Notes: generated from the sequence alone by a model not told the origin. Shown: positions 45,438 through 58,167, counted from the stretch's first letter. The stretch is 64,000 nt of DNA from Acidovorax defluvii (GCA_003268905.1 QLTU01000017.1:28594-92593), one strand, 5' to 3'. Numbers and translations are program-made.

Positions 45438-46175
45438 TTGAGCAAAAAAGTAGCGTATGTCACGGGTGGCATGGGCGGTATCGGCACCGCCATTTGCCAG
45501 CGTCTGCACAAAGAAGGGTTCACCGTCATCGCCGGTTGCAGCCCCACACGTGATTTCACGAAATGGCTGGACGAGCAAAAGGCGCTGGGCTACTCCTTTC
45601 ACGCATCAGTGGGCAATGTGGGCGACTGGGATTCCACCGTCGAGGCCTTCACCAAGACCAAGGCCGAGCACGGTTCGATCGATGTGCTGGTCAACAACGC
45701 CGGCATCACGCGCGACCGCATGTTCCTCAAAATGACCCGCGAGGACTGGGACCAGGTGATCGAGACCAACCTCAACAGCATGTTCAACGTCACCAAGCAG
45801 GTGGTGGCCGACATGGTGGAAAAGGGCTGGGGCCGCATCATCAACATCAGCTCGGTCAACGGCGAAAAAGGCCAGGCAGGGCAAACCAACTACTCGGCCG
45901 CCAAGGCCGGCATGCACGGCTTCAGCATGGCCCTGGCGCAAGAGCTGGCCACCAAGGGCGTGACGGTGAACACCGTGAGCCCAGGCTACATCGGCACCGA
46001 CATGGTCAAAGCCATTCGCCCCGATGTGCTGGAAAAGATCGTGGCCACCGTGCCCGTCAAGCGGCTCGGTGAGCCCAGCGAGATCGCCTCCATCATTGCC
46101 TGGCTGGCCTCGGAAGAGGGCGGCTACGCCACGGGAGCTGACTTCTCGGTCAATGGCGGCCTGCACATGGGCTGA
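45438..46175 (+). CDS. phaB: Acetoacetyl-CoA reductase
   Basis: 245 residues; start is TTG at 45438 with AGGAG eight bases upstream, giving the usual SKKVAYVTGGMGGIGTAICQ opening (Rossmann TGxxxGIG). NADPH-dependent reduction of acetoacetyl-CoA to (R)-3-hydroxybutyryl-CoA, the PhaC substrate. Short-chain dehydrogenase marks: LVNNAGITRD, catalytic serine in IINISSVNGEKGQ, and YSAAKAG with catalytic Tyr and Lys. Normal length. It has its own upstream gap and terminator, so it is probably transcribed separately from phaCA. Confidence 0.95.
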   Translation: MSKKVAYVTGGMGGIGTAICQRLHKEGFTVIAGCSPTRDFTKWLDEQKALGYSFHASVGNVGDWDSTVEAFTKTKAEHGSIDVLVNNAGITRDRMFLKMTREDWDQVIETNLNSMFNVTKQVVADMVEKGWGRIINISSVNGEKGQAGQTNYSAAKAGMHGFSMALAQELATKGVTVNTVSPGYIGTDMVKAIRPDVLEKIVATVPVKRLGEPSEIASIIAWLASEEGGYATGADFSVNGGLHMG

Positions 46176-46194
46176 CGCAGCGGCCGGTGCAGAC

Positions 46195-46227
46195 AACAAA
46201 AAACCCCGCAATGCGGGGTTTTTTGTT
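46195..46227. terminator. Bidirectional rho-independent terminator after phaB
   Basis: AACAAAAAACCCCGC, loop AAT, GCGGGGTTTTTTGTT: 15 perfect pairs, with A-run and T-run on either side so it can work for phaB and for the small minus-strand gene. Confidence 0.93.
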
Positions 46228-46285
46228 GAGAGGAACATGAATGAAGGGGCTGCCGCCGCCATTGTGATGGGCGGCTGCCACGCCC

Positions 46286-46360
46286 TCAAAACCGGGCCGG
46301 TGCGCGCTTGCGGTCGCGTTCGTCTTCGGGCCAAGCGGACAAGATTGCGGTGGTATTCAT
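46286..46360 (-). CDS. Possible 24-residue small protein
   Basis: ATG at 46360 with a strong AGGAG nine bases upstream opens 24 codons (start MNTTAILSAWPEDERDRKRA, ending PARF) to a TGA at 46288-46286. It lies in an otherwise empty gap and is followed by the bidirectional terminator at 46195. The DERDRKR stretch is highly charged. The ribosome site and the terminator are the only support; I do not recognise the peptide. Confidence 0.4.
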   Translation of the reverse strand: MNTTAILSAWPEDERDRKRAPARF

Positions 46361-46552
46361 ACTGGAAAACTCCTGTGATGTACCAACAACGCGCTCACTT
46401 GGGGCTTGGTTGACCGGCAAACGCAAAAAAATGCAACCGGATGAGCCTTAGCCTCAACAAAAATCGTTGCTTCAAGATTAATAGCATTCACCGCTGGTCT
46501 TTATTGGTGAAAAGCCAGAAAACTATTGCACTCGATTACAAGGTTTTACGTT

Positions 46553-48621
<2,069 letters not shown>

Positions 48622-48622
<1 letters not shown>

Positions 48623-49548
48623 CAGGAAGAGAAAAATGCAACCAGGGCCTGGCGTGTTGCCAAAAGCACCTGATCTTCGCCTGCGCTGGTATCTATCCAG
48701 TACACGGGCAGCTGCCCGAAGGCGGCTTCAAAGTGGGAACGCTCGTTGCCGATTTCGAGAACGAGCACCGCATTTTCGCTCATGCGGGCGGGAGCGTCCT
48801 GAAGCAGCTGGCGAATGAAGTCCATGCCATCGGCACCGCCCGCCAGCGCGAGGGTGGGTTCCGCCCGGTATTCGGCGGGCAATTGCGCCATGCTGGCCGC
48901 GTTCACATAGGGCGGATTGCAAAGAATCAGGTCCCATGGGCCGGGTAGCTGGGCCAGGCCATCCGACAACTGCAGCGAGATGCGGTCTTGAAGGCCATGC
49001 TGGTCCACATTGATGCGGGCCACGGCCAGTGCGTCGGGCGAGATGTCGGCGCCCGTGACTTCGACGTCAGGCCAGGCCATGGCCGCCAGAACGGCCAGGC
49101 TGCCGTTGCCGGTACACAAATCGAGCACGCGGCGCGTGTGCTCGCCCAGAAAATCATCGATGCTGCCATCGGCCAGCAACTCGGCAATGAAGCTGCGCGG
49201 CACGATGGCGCGCTCGTCCACGTAAAACGGCACGCCTTGCAGCCATGCCTCGCGGGTGAGGTAGGCAGCGGGTTTGCGGGTGCGAATGCGCTCGTCAAAA
49301 AGTGTAGCTACCAGCGCAAGCTCATCGGGCGCTACAGCCTTCTTTGCCACTGAATCGGGGCGATCGCCCAGGTCACTGTCCAGCGGCAACCGCAGTCGCC
49401 ACAGCACCAGCCAGGCGGCCTCGTCGTGGGCATTGGTGGTGCCATGCCCGAAGGAAACGCCAGCAGCTTTGAGCAGATCGGCGCCGGACTGCACGAGCGC
49501 GGCCACGGTGCCGCCTTGCAGGGCGGGCAGGGCGGTGTTGCCGGTCAT
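48622..49548 (-). CDS. prmB: Ribosomal protein L3 N5-glutamine methyltransferase
   Basis: 308 residues. SAM-binding motif [20 protein letters not shown] and the catalytic NPPY in [19 protein letters not shown] are intact; N-terminal substrate-recognition domain ~1-110 with [20 protein letters not shown]. It methylates Gln in large-subunit protein L3. Its ATG overlaps the dapE stop by four bases, and its stop the next gene by one, so dapE-prmB-ABC-F are one unit. Residues ~69-85 ([14 protein letters not shown]) coincide with a repeat-like nucleotide stretch. Confidence 0.93.
49297..49345. repeat. Possible dispersed palindromic element inside prmB
   Basis: AAAAAGTGTAGCTACCAGCG, CAAGCTCATCGGGCGCTACA, GCCTT keeps the order TAGCT-x-x-AGCGC ... 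GGGCGCTA-AGCC. Weaker than the other copies and the homologous protein region also has a helix here, so chance similarity is possible. Confidence 0.45.
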
Positions 49549-50750
49549 GCTGCGGCCGCCTGCGTGGCCGCTGGTGTCGTGCTGGCCTGGCGGTTCAGGT
49601 TTTCGAGGGTGCGGCGGTAGATGTTTTTGAGGGGCTCGATGTCGGCCACCACCACATGCTCGTCGATCTTGTGGATGCTGGCGTTGGGCGGGCCCAGTTC
49701 AATCACCTGCGGGCAGATTTGCGCGATGAAACGGCCGTCGCTGGTGCCACCGGTGGTGGACAGCTCGGTGGTGATGCCGGTTTCGGCCAGGATGGCCTGC
49801 TGCACTGCCGTGACGAGGTCGCCCGGCGTGGTCAGAAAGGGCTGGCCGCCCAGCGTCCACTGCAGGTCGTATTCGAGGCTGTGGCGGTCCAGCAGGCTGT
49901 ATACGCGCTGCTTGAGCCCTTCGGCCGTGGATTCGGTGGAGAAGCGGAAATTGAAGTCCACCACCACCTCGCCCGGGATCACATTGCTGGCGCCGGTGCC
50001 GCCGTGCATGTTACTGATCTGCCAGCTGGTGGGCGGAAAGAAGGCGTTGCCCCTGTCCCACTCGGTGGCAGCCATTTCGGCCAGCGCCGGCAGGGCCTGG
50101 TGGATGGGGTTGCGCGCCAGTTGCGGGTAGGCGATGTGGCCCTGGATGCCGCGCACGGTGAGCTTGCCGCTGAGCGTGCCGCGACGGCCGTTCTTGATCA
50201 TGTCGCCCGTTTGTTTGACCGATGTGGGTTCGCCCACGATGCAGTAGTCCAGCGTTTCGCCACGGGCTTTGAGTTGCTCCACCACCACTTTGGTGCCGTC
50301 AATCGAAGGGCCTTCCTCGTCGCTGGTCAGCAGGAAGGCGATGGAAATCTGCGGGTCGGGGTGAGCGGCCAAAAATTCTTCCACCGCCACGACGAACGCG
50401 GCGATGGAGGTTTTCATGTCACTGGCGCCGCGGCCAAAGAGCTTGCCGTCCTTGTGCGTGGGCGTGAAAGGGTGACTGCCCCACTGCGCCAGCGGGCCGG
50501 TGGGTACCACGTCGGTGTGCCCGGCAAATACTATTGTTTTAATAGCTGCTTGCGCTTGCTGTGTATGGGCTGTAGGCCTTTTTGACCACAAGTTGCTGAC
50601 ACGAAAGCTGTCGGGCCCGCTGTCCAGGCGTTCGCAGACAAACCCCAGCGGTGCCAGGCGTGCCGCGAGCAGGTCGAGGCAGCCTGCATCCTCGGGCGTG
50701 ATGGAGGGAAGGGAGATGAGCTGTTCGGCCAGGTGCAGGGTGCGGGACAT
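49545..50750 (-). CDS. dapE: Succinyl-diaminopimelate desuccinylase
   Basis: 401 residues from ATG 50750; the longer open frame upstream is the shadow of pilU. Releases succinate from N-succinyl-LL-diaminopimelate in lysine/peptidoglycan synthesis. Di-zinc M20 marks: [12 protein letters not shown] (His, Asp), [14 protein letters not shown] (bridging Asp), [14 protein letters not shown] (catalytic Glu and metal Glu), [20 protein letters not shown] and the last His in [15 protein letters not shown]. Residues ~55-73 ([16 protein letters not shown]) are an insertion encoded by the dispersed palindromic element between the first strand and the metal-binding FAGHTD. Confidence 0.95.
   Translation of the reverse strand: MSRTLHLAEQLISLPSITPEDAGCLDLLAARLAPLGFVCERLDSGPDSFRVSNLWSKRPTAHTQQAQAAIKTIVFAGHTDVVPTGPLAQWGSHPFTPTHKDGKLFGRGASDMKTSIAAFVVAVEEFLAAHPDPQISIAFLLTSDEEGPSIDGTKVVVEQLKARGETLDYCIVGEPTSVKQTGDMIKNGRRGTLSGKLTVRGIQGHIAYPQLARNPIHQALPALAEMAATEWDRGNAFFPPTSWQISNMHGGTGASNVIPGEVVVDFNFRFSTESTAEGLKQRVYSLLDRHSLEYDLQWTLGGQPFLTTPGDLVTAVQQAILAETGITTELSTTGGTSDGRFIAQICPQVIELGPPNASIHKIDEHVVVADIEPLKNIYRRTLENLNRQASTTPAATQAAAA
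50530..50587. repeat. Dispersed palindromic element inside dapE
   Basis: ACTATTGTTTTAATAGCTGC, TTGCGCTTGCTGTGTATGGG, CTGTAGGCCTTTTTGA: near full length, including the flanking GGCCTTTTTGA, in frame in dapE. Confidence 0.8.
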
Positions 50751-50773
50751 CAGAAAAAGCAGGGGAAACCGGG

Positions 50774-51934
50774 TCAGGCGGATTTGACGTCCAGCACGAT
50801 TTCGGTGAAAGAAGGTTGGTCGTCGGGAGTGTCCCGCGCCTCTTTTTGGGCCTTGGCTGCGTTGGCAGCCAGGGCGAAGTCGTTTTGCAGGCGCCACATC
50901 AGGTTGGTGGGCGAGTCGGCGTGGGCCAGGCCTTCCTTGCGGTCGATCTTGCCCTCGATGATGTGGTGGGCCAGAGCTTCCTCGAAGGTCTGCGAGCCTT
51001 CGGCCATGGATTTTTCCATGGCCTCCTTCACGCCCGAGAAGTCGCCCTTTTCCACCAGCTCGGAAACCAGCTTGGTGTTGAGCATGATTTCCACGGCGGG
51101 CACGCGCCCGCCTTCGACCGTGCGCACCAGCCGCTGAGACACCACCGCCTTGAGCGCCGAAGCAAGGTCGCCCAGCATGGTGGGGCGCACCTCGACGGGG
51201 TAGAAGCTCAGGATACGGTTGAGCGCGTGGTAGCTGTTGTTGCCGTGCAGCGTGGCCAGGCAAAGGTGGCCCGACTGCGCATAGGCAATGGCGGCCGACA
51301 TGGTTTCACGGTCGCGGATTTCGCCGATAAGGATCACATCGGGGGCCTGGCGCAGCGCGTTCTTGAGTGCGGTCTGCAGCGACTGCGTGTCACTGCCGAT
51401 CTCGCGCTGGTTCACGATCGATTTCTTGTTCTTGAACTGGTATTCAACCGGGTCTTCGATCGTGAGAATGTGCCCGGTGAGCTGCTCGTTGCGGCTGTCG
51501 ATCATCGAGGCCAGCGTGGTGCTCTTGCCCGAGCCGGTGGCGCCCACCACCAGGATGAGCCCGCGCTTTTCCATGATCAGTTCGCGCAGGATGGGCGGCA
51601 GGCCCAGCGAGTCGAGTTCGGGGATGTGCTGCGAGATGAAGCGGATCACCACCGCATAACTGCCACGCTGGCGCATGGCGCTGACGCGAAATCGGCCCAC
51701 ACCGCTCAAGGGCACGCCCATGTTGAGCTCGCCGGTTTCTTCCAGCTCTTCGATGCGGTCCGGGGGCACCACCTCGGACAGCAGGTTGCGCGGGGCATCG
51801 TGCGGGAGGATCTGGTTGTTGATCGGCAGGCATTCGCCGTTGATCTTGATCAACGCCGGCGCGTTGGCCGACAGATAGACGTCGGAGGCCTTTTTCTCTG
51901 CCATCAGGCGAAGAATTCTTTCCATCGTGCTCAT
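50774..51934 (-). CDS. pilU: Type IV pilus retraction ATPase PilU
   Basis: 386 residues, ATG at 51934. PilT/PilU family: Walker [18 protein letters not shown] (~130), Asp box [19 protein letters not shown], Walker [14 protein letters not shown], His box [20 protein letters not shown]. The C-terminal extension (~330-386, [20 protein letters not shown]) and the length point to PilU rather than PilT. It helps retract type IV pili, with PilT elsewhere. Sits between dapD and dapE in a layout conserved among related bacteria; function unrelated to lysine. Confidence 0.92.
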   Translation of the reverse strand: MSTMERILRLMAEKKASDVYLSANAPALIKINGECLPINNQILPHDAPRNLLSEVVPPDRIEELEETGELNMGVPLSGVGRFRVSAMRQRGSYAVVIRFISQHIPELDSLGLPPILRELIMEKRGLILVVGATGSGKSTTLASMIDSRNEQLTGHILTIEDPVEYQFKNKKSIVNQREIGSDTQSLQTALKNALRQAPDVILIGEIRDRETMSAAIAYAQSGHLCLATLHGNNSYHALNRILSFYPVEVRPTMLGDLASALKAVVSQRLVRTVEGGRVPAVEIMLNTKLVSELVEKGDFSGVKEAMEKSMAEGSQTFEEALAHHIIEGKIDRKEGLAHADSPTNLMWRLQNDFALAANAAKAQKEARDTPDDQPSFTEIVLDVKSA

Positions 51935-52002
51935 GGTTTCTCCCTCTCGTTGTTCGTGTCGGTCTTGGCGTGGATTGCGCTGGCGTTGTCGATCAACCGC
52001 GC

Positions 52003-52827
52003 TCAGTCGCGCAGCAGATCGTTCAGGCTGGTCGTCGAGCGGGTCTTGGCATCCACCTTCTTGACGATGATGGCGGCATACATGCTGTATTTGCCGCCTT
52101 CCTTGGGCAGGCTGCCGCTGATGACGACTGAGCCCGCAGGCACGCGGCCATAGCTGATCTCGCCCGTGGCGCGGTCATAGATCGGGGTGCTTTGGCCCAG
52201 GTACACGCCCATGGAAATCACCGAGTTTTCTTCCACGATCACGCCTTCGACCACTTCGGAGCGCGCACCGATGAAGCAGTTGTCCTCGATGATGGTGGGG
52301 TTGGCCTGCAGGGGTTCGAGCACGCCGCCCAGGCCCACGCCGCCCGACAGGTGCACGTTCTTGCCCACCTGCGCGCAGCTGCCCACGGTGGCCCAGGTGT
52401 CCACCATGGTGCCTTCATCGACATAGGCGCCAATGTTCACATAGGACGGCATCAGGATGGCGCCCTTGGCGATGAAGCTGCCACGGCGCGCCACGGCCGG
52501 GGGGACCACGCGCACGCCAGTGGCGGACATTTCGTCAGCGCTGAGTCCGCCGAACTTGGTGGGCACCTTGTCGTAGAAACCCAGGTCACCCGCCTCGATG
52601 AGTTCGTTGTCTTTAAGGCGGAACGACAGCAGCACGGCCTTTTTGATCCATTGATGCACCGTCCACTGGCCCACGGCTTCGCGCGTGGCCACGCGCAGCG
52701 TGCCGTTGTTCAGCTCGGAAATCACATGGTCGACGGCGTCAACGATTTCTTTGGGTGCGGCGGCGGGCGAGAGGCTGGCGCGGTTGTCCCAGGCGTTGTC
52801 GATGAGGGTTTGGAGTTGTTGGGTCAT
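52003..52827 (-). CDS. dapD: Tetrahydrodipicolinate N-succinyltransferase
   Basis: 274 residues from ATG 52827. N-terminal helical part ([20 protein letters not shown]), then a left-handed beta-helix of hexapeptide repeats ([60 protein letters not shown]). Transfers succinyl from succinyl-CoA to tetrahydrodipicolinate, the step before DapC. Standard length; four bases separate it from dapC's stop. Confidence 0.95.
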   Translation of the reverse strand: MTQQLQTLIDNAWDNRASLSPAAAPKEIVDAVDHVISELNNGTLRVATREAVGQWTVHQWIKKAVLLSFRLKDNELIEAGDLGFYDKVPTKFGGLSADEMSATGVRVVPPAVARRGSFIAKGAILMPSYVNIGAYVDEGTMVDTWATVGSCAQVGKNVHLSGGVGLGGVLEPLQANPTIIEDNCFIGARSEVVEGVIVEENSVISMGVYLGQSTPIYDRATGEISYGRVPAGSVVISGSLPKEGGKYSMYAAIIVKKVDAKTRSTTSLNDLLRD

Positions 52828-52831
52828 GGAA

Positions 52832-54037
52832 TCAGGCAGTACGGGATTGGATGAATTGGACGATGCGCAGCGCGGCTTCCACGCATTCTTGAGTGTCGGC
52901 CACAAGGGCCATGCGCACACGCTGCGCGCCGGGATTGCTGCCCTGGGCCTCGCGGGCCAGGTAGCTTCCGGGCAGCACGGTGACATTGTATTGAGCCAGC
53001 AAGGCGCGGGCGAACTCGGTGTCGGTCATGCCCAGGGCCTCAGGGACCTTGGCCCAGAGATAAAAACCGGCGTCGGGCAAGGAGACATCCATCACCCCGG
53101 CGAGCAGGGGCGTGACCTGCGCGAATTTCTTGCGGTAGAGCATGCGGTTTTCTTCCACATGGTGCTCATCGCCCCAGGCTGCAATGCTGGCCGCCTGCAC
53201 CACCGGGCTCATGGCACTGCCGTGGTAGGTGCGGTACAGCAAAAACGCCTTCATCAACGCGGCATCGCCGGCCACAAAGCCGCTGCGCAGCCCCGGCACG
53301 TTGCTGCGCTTGGACAGGCTGGTGAAGGACACCAGGTTCTTGAAATCATTGCGCCCCAAGCGGGCTGCCGCCTGCAGGCCGCCCAGCGGGGGCTCATCGC
53401 GGAAGTAGATTTCGCTGTAGCACTCGTCCGAGGCGATCACGAAGCCATGGCGGTCGCTCAGCTCAAACAGCTTTTGCCATTCGGACAGCGGCATCACGGC
53501 GCCCGTGGGGTTGCCGGGCGAACAGACAAACAGCAGTTGCGTGCGCTGCCACACCGCGTCGGGCACGGTGTCCCAGTTCACCGCGAAATTGCGCGCAGGG
53601 TCGCTGGGCGCGTAATGGGGCGTGGCCCCGGCCAGCACGGCCGCGCCCTCGTAGATCTGATAGAACGGGTTGGGGCACACCACCACGGGCTGGCCCCTGG
53701 AGGGGTCGATCACGGTCTGGGCAAAGGCGAACAGTGCTTCGCGCGACCCATTGACGGGCAGGACGTGCGTGGCAGCGTCCACGGCCAGATCGTAGCGCCT
53801 GGAAAGCCAGGCTGAGAAAGCCTCGCGCAGGCGCAAATCGCCGGCCGTGGCCGGATAGCTGGCCAGGCCATCGAGGTTGGCGCTGATGGCATCTTTGATG
53901 AACTGGGGCGTGGGGTGGCGGGGCTCTCCCATGCCCAGGCTGACCGGGCTGAAAGCTGCCGGAGGCGTGACCCCCGCGAAAAGCTGTCGCAGCCGCTCGA
54001 AAGGGTAGGGCTGCAGGTGGGAAAGCAGGGGATTCAT
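52832..54037 (-). CDS. dapC: Succinyldiaminopimelate transaminase
   Basis: 401 residues, ATG at 54037. Class I/II aminotransferase: [47 protein letters not shown], and the PLP lysine in [18 protein letters not shown] near residue 240, with the substrate Arg in [17 protein letters not shown] region. Makes N-succinyl-LL-2,6-diaminopimelate. With dapD, dapE it covers the succinylase branch. Confidence 0.93.
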   Translation of the reverse strand: MNPLLSHLQPYPFERLRQLFAGVTPPAAFSPVSLGMGEPRHPTPQFIKDAISANLDGLASYPATAGDLRLREAFSAWLSRRYDLAVDAATHVLPVNGSREALFAFAQTVIDPSRGQPVVVCPNPFYQIYEGAAVLAGATPHYAPSDPARNFAVNWDTVPDAVWQRTQLLFVCSPGNPTGAVMPLSEWQKLFELSDRHGFVIASDECYSEIYFRDEPPLGGLQAAARLGRNDFKNLVSFTSLSKRSNVPGLRSGFVAGDAALMKAFLLYRTYHGSAMSPVVQAASIAAWGDEHHVEENRMLYRKKFAQVTPLLAGVMDVSLPDAGFYLWAKVPEALGMTDTEFARALLAQYNVTVLPGSYLAREAQGSNPGAQRVRMALVADTQECVEAALRIVQFIQSRTA

Positions 54038-54196
54038 GGGGCTGCATTATGGGCGATGCCATGCTGGCATCGGCTGGCCGGCGGCACTGCAAAGACGCGC
54101 GCCCGGTGTAAACCCTTGCATGCCGTGTTTGTCAATCCGGTGTAAGAGGCGGCTTCTAGCATGTTTGTAACCATTTGAAACGTGATCGGGGACAAA

Positions 54197-55684
54197 ATGG
54201 CTGGATTCTCTTTGCTGCGACCGGGCCGGCGCCTGATGCGCTGGTTTCGCCTGCCGGGCAAGCTGGTGGCGCCGGGTTCCGTGCTGTTGGCCACGGTGGT
54301 TGCCGCCAGTCTCTCGGCGCCGTGGTGGGTATTGCTTGCGGGCGCAGCGCTCGGGTTGTATCTGATGCTGGCGCTGTATGCCAGCCTGTCGGCCGATCTG
54401 GCGGGTTTGGCGCATGCCATGCAGCGCACCACCGGAGGGGATCTGTGCGCCCGTGCGGGCGTTTATGGCCAGGACGAAGTGGGAGGGATGGCCAAGTCGC
54501 TCGACCAGATGGTGCTGACGCTGTCGTCCATGGTGGCCGACATACGCAGCAATGCCGCGCTGGTGGCCCACGCCGGGCAGACCCTGGCCCACGGTAACCG
54601 CGCGCTGGCAGACCGCACTGAGCAGCAGGCGGCCAACCTGGAAGAAACCGATGCCAGCGTGGAGCAGCTGTCCGCGGCTGTGCAGAGCAATGCGCAAACG
54701 GCGCTGGGGGCTGACCAACGTGCCGCCCAGGTGCGGGAGGCAGCCGATGCCGGTGCCCAGGCCATGGCCAGTGCCGTGCAATCGGTGCAGGCCATCCAGC
54801 AAGGTGCGCGCCGCATGACCGAAATCATCGGCGTGATTGACAGCATTGCCTTTCAAACCAACATCCTGGCGCTGAACGCGGCAGTGGAAGCGGCCCGCGC
54901 GGGCGAACAGGGGCGTGGATTTGCCGTGGTGGCCGGAGAGGTGCGCACCCTGGCCAAGCGTTCTGCCGACGCAGCCTAGGAAATCCGGCAGCTGATCAGC
55001 GCGTCGGTGAACCAGGTGGAGGCCAGCGCTGGCCTGATCCGCACGGCCGGAGATGGGATCGCCGAGATGGCGGGCGGCATACGCAGCGTGGCCGCCAGCA
55101 TGTCGGAGATTTCGGGCTCCAGTGCCGAGCAGAGCACCGGGCTGCGTGAAGTCAGCGCCGCAGTGCAACAACTCGACCAGATCACGCAGCACAACGCCCA
55201 GATGGTGGGCCATGCCGTGCAGCAGGCCGAAGCCCTGCAAAGCCGGGCCTCCACCCTGTCACGCGCAGTGTCGGCCTTCCGATTGCAGCAGGGCACGGCC
55301 GAAGAGGCTGTGGCGCTGGTGAGCAAGGCGGCAGCGCTGCACAAAACAAGCGCGCGCGACGCTTTTCTGAGAACCATCACCGACAAGAACCAGGCGTTTC
55401 ATGACCGCGACATGTATGTGTTTGCGCTCAATCCGCAAGGAACCTATCTGGCGTTTGGTGGCAACCAGGCCAAGGTGGGGACGCGCGTACAGGACATTCC
55501 GGGCATTGCCGGGGATCGGCTGGTCAGCGACATTGTTGCGCAGGGCGACCGTGCGCCCGGTTGGGTGGAATACGACATCACCAACCCGGCTACCGGCGCG
55601 GTGCAGACCAAGATGTCGTTCGTGGCGCGTCTGGGTGATTTGTACGTGGGGTGTGGCGTTTACAAGAGCCTTGCAGCCCGCTGA
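54197..55684 (+). pseudogene. Chemoreceptor with C-terminal Cache domain and an in-frame amber stop
   Basis: ATG 54197 has GGGGA five bases upstream (a GTG at 54182 is also possible). Two close membrane helices at ~25-62 ([40 protein letters not shown]), a HAMP-like part, then the signalling hairpin [43 protein letters not shown] at 54977-54979 interrupts SADAA-stop-EIRQLI where relatives have Lys or Arg; the frame then continues through the second signalling helix and a cytoplasmic single-Cache-like domain (DRDMYVFALNPQGTYLAFGG; GWVEYDITNPATGAVQTKMS) to 55684. Sensor at the C terminus is an unusual but known layout. Confidence 0.85.
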
Positions 55685-55738
55685 AACGATGCGCACCTAC
55701 CCACGCCGCAGGAGGGCGCGCGGTCCGCGTCGCAATCC

Positions 55739-56425
55739 TCAGTGCGACGGCGGGTTGCGCCGTTGCCGGGCGCGGGCCGTGGCTGCAGCAATCGCTGCCT
55801 GTCGGGCGGCGTGTGCTGTTGAGGCCTGTGAGTTGCCTACCGCATGCACAGGGCTTTGCGCAGGCAGCGTGTCGGCATCGGGCTCGGGTGCTGGCGACTC
55901 GGCGCTGTGCTGCGCCAGCCGTTGCTGGCGCATGGCGTAGCGCTGGCGTGCGTTGTCGGCCTGGGTGGGGGTCCAGGCGGCCCAGCCCGTGGCGGTGCCA
56001 CTGGCGTTTTCCAGCTGGATACAGTCCACCGGGCACACCGGGATGCACAGTTCGCAACCCGTGCAATGGGCTGCAATCACGGTGTGCATGAGCTTGTTGG
56101 CACCCACAATGGCGTCGGTGGGGCAGGCCTTGATGCAGAGGGTGCAGCCAATGCACCAGTCCTCATCGATCACGGCCACGGTGCGGGGGGCCGGCAGCCC
56201 ATGCACAGGATTCAACGGCACCACGGCGTGGCCCGTGATGGCAGCCAACCGGGCCACCCCTTCCAACCCGCCCGGAGGGCACTGGTTGATGGGGGCCAGC
56301 CCCTCGGCCACCGCTTGCGCATAGCTGGCGCAGTCGGGGTAGCCGCAGCGGGTGCACTGCGTCTGGGGCAGGGCCGCGTTGATGCGCTCTGCCAGCTCCG
56401 CCACCGTTTGCGGCAAGCCAGGCAT
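55739..56425 (-). CDS. RnfB/RsxB-like iron-sulphur protein
   Basis: 228 residues, ATG at 56425 sharing one base with the phaZ stop. An N-terminal cluster motif [19 protein letters not shown] with a further Cys in NQCPPGG (residue ~50), then two classical ferredoxin motifs [15 protein letters not shown] and [15 protein letters not shown]. The usual RnfB membrane helix at the N terminus is missing, so it is probably soluble. No other rnf/rsx genes are nearby; stand-alone RnfB proteins occur in beta-proteobacteria. The C-terminal ~75 residues are Ala/Gln/Arg-rich. Confidence 0.88.
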   Translation of the reverse strand: MPGLPQTVAELAERINAALPQTQCTRCGYPDCASYAQAVAEGLAPINQCPPGGLEGVARLAAITGHAVVPLNPVHGLPAPRTVAVIDEDWCIGCTLCIKACPTDAIVGANKLMHTVIAAHCTGCELCIPVCPVDCIQLENASGTATGWAAWTPTQADNARQRYAMRQQRLAQHSAESPAPEPDADTLPAQSPVHAVGNSQASTAHAARQAAIAAATARARQRRNPPSH

Positions 56426-58137
56426 CAGGCCTTGCGTGCTGCCGGTCGCTTGGTGCTTTTAGCTGCGGGTGCAGAAGCGCGCGCCCGCGCGGTGTCGGAG
56501 GTCTTGGCGACAGCCGCCTTGGTGGCCGTTGGGACGGTGCTTGCGGTTTCGGTGCCTGGCGTGTTCACCCAGCGTGTTGCCACACCGGCGGGCGATGCGT
56601 TCGCGCGGATGGCGGCCTGAACTGCCGTGGGCTTTGCCACGGCAGCAGGAGTGGAAGGCGCCACCTTGGGCGTAGCAGCAGCGGCCTTGACGGTACGTTT
56701 GACGGGGCTTGCGCTTACCGTCTGTGCGGAGGCTGGTGCCGCAGCGCTGGCTGACACCGGGGCGGCAACCACGGGCGCGGGCGTGCTCGGTGCGGGGGCT
56801 GCGCTGGCAGCTACAACCGGCTCGCTGGCCACGTTGGCAACAGCCGTGGAGGCCGCAGACTTGGCGGCCAAAGGCGCATCGTGCTTCTGGATGAATGCGT
56901 GCACCCTGGGATACACGACATCGCGCCAGCGGCGGCCACTGAAAATGCCATAGTGGCCTGCGCCCTTGGCTTCCAGGTGGTGTCGTTCTTGGCGCACGAT
57001 GCCGGTGCACAGGTCGTGTGCGGCCTCGGTCTGGCCTGAGCCGGAGATGTCGTCAAGTTCACCTTCCACCGTGAACAGCGCGGTGGTGGTGATGTCCTGC
57101 GGGCGCACGCGCTCAATCTTGCCGGTGGGGGAGCGCACATCCCAGGTGCCATGCACAAGGTTGTAGTCCTGGAACACGGTCTTGATGGTTTCCAGGTAGT
57201 AATCTGCGTCCATGTCCAGAACGGCGTTGTATTCGTCGTAGAACTTGCGGTGGGCCTCGGCGCTGGCGTCGTGGCCCTTGATCAGGTCCTTGAAATAGTC
57301 GTAGTGGCTGGTGGCATGACGGTCGGGGTTCATGGCCACAAAGCCGGTGTATTGCAGGAAACCGGGGTACACGCGGCGTCCGGCACCCGGAAAGTTGTCG
57401 GGCACGCGGAAGATCACATTGTTTTCAAACCACTCGTAGCTGCGATTGGTGGCCAGGTTGTTCACCGTGGTCGGAGATTTGCGCGCATCGATGGGGCCGC
57501 CCATCATGGTCATGGTGATCGGCGTGGTTTCGCCGCGGCTGGCCATCAGCGACACGGCCGCCAGCACCGGCACGGTGGGCTGGCAAACGCTGATCACATG
57601 GCAGTTGCCATAAATGCCCTGCAGGTGGCGAATGAATTCCTGAACATAGTTGACATAGTCGTCAAGGTGGAACTCCCCCTCGGACAGCGGCACCAGGCGC
57701 GCGCTGCGCCAGTCGGTGATATAGACCTTGTGGTCCTTGAGCATGGTGCGCACCGTGTCGCGCAGCAAGGTGGCGTAATGGCCGGACAGCGGGGCTACGA
57801 TCAGCACCACGGGCTGGGTTTTGAGCTTGGTCAGCGTGGCCGGGTCGTCCGAAAAACGCTTGAAACGGCGCAGTTCGCAAAAAGGCTTGTTGATTTCGAC
57901 GCGCTCATGGATCGCCACGCCGACGCCGTCCACCTCCACCGTCGGGATGTCGAAAGCTGGTTTTTCGTAACCCTTGCCCAGGCGATACAGCAGGTCGTAG
58001 CCGGCAGAAACACGTTGCGCGAGCGGGATTTGGCTGAGGAGCGAAGACGAGTGGCTGTACAGCTTCGAGGCGGCCTGGGCAAATCCGGCAAAAGGCTCCA
58101 TCAGGGAGCGTTGGGTTTCGTATATCTGGTAGACCAT
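56425..58137 (-). CDS. phaZ: Intracellular poly(3-hydroxybutyrate) depolymerase with a long Ala/Lys-rich tail
   Basis: 570 residues from ATG 58137 with GGAG upstream. The catalytic domain (1-~410) matches intracellular PhaZ of the Ralstonia type: opening [20 protein letters not shown], the nucleophile cysteine in [19 protein letters not shown] near residue 183, and [20 protein letters not shown] with [13 protein letters not shown] carrying the histidine. It degrades PHB granules. Residues ~425-570 are a low-complexity Ala/Pro/Thr/Lys tail ([39 protein letters not shown]) like the DNA- or granule-binding tails of PhaF/PhaM-type proteins, which such depolymerases normally lack. An inverted repeat lies just upstream. 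Confidence 0.93.
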   Translation of the reverse strand: MVYQIYETQRSLMEPFAGFAQAASKLYSHSSSLLSQIPLAQRVSAGYDLLYRLGKGYEKPAFDIPTVEVDGVGVAIHERVEINKPFCELRRFKRFSDDPATLTKLKTQPVVLIVAPLSGHYATLLRDTVRTMLKDHKVYITDWRSARLVPLSEGEFHLDDYVNYVQEFIRHLQGIYGNCHVISVCQPTVPVLAAVSLMASRGETTPITMTMMGGPIDARKSPTTVNNLATNRSYEWFENNVIFRVPDNFPGAGRRVYPGFLQYTGFVAMNPDRHATSHYDYFKDLIKGHDASAEAHRKFYDEYNAVLDMDADYYLETIKTVFQDYNLVHGTWDVRSPTGKIERVRPQDITTTALFTVEGELDDISGSGQTEAAHDLCTGIVRQERHHLEAKGAGHYGIFSGRRWRDVVYPRVHAFIQKHDAPLAAKSAASTAVANVASEPVVAASAAPAPSTPAPVVAAPVSASAAAPASAQTVSASPVKRTVKAAAATPKVAPSTPAAVAKPTAVQAAIRANASPAGVATRWVNTPGTETASTVPTATKAAVAKTSDTARARASAPAAKSTKRPAARKA

Positions 58138-58156
58138 GGGGTGAAACTCCGTTATG

Positions 58157-58167
58157 TTGCAGTGCAA
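58157..58167. promoter_or_regulatory. Inverted repeat upstream of phaZ
   Basis: TTGCAGTGCAA, perfect arms TTGCA/TGCAA around G, 20 bases before the phaZ ATG. TGC/GCA-rich repeats of this kind are what I know of PhaR (PHA-responsive repressor) sites, so this is a candidate operator. Confidence 0.4.
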
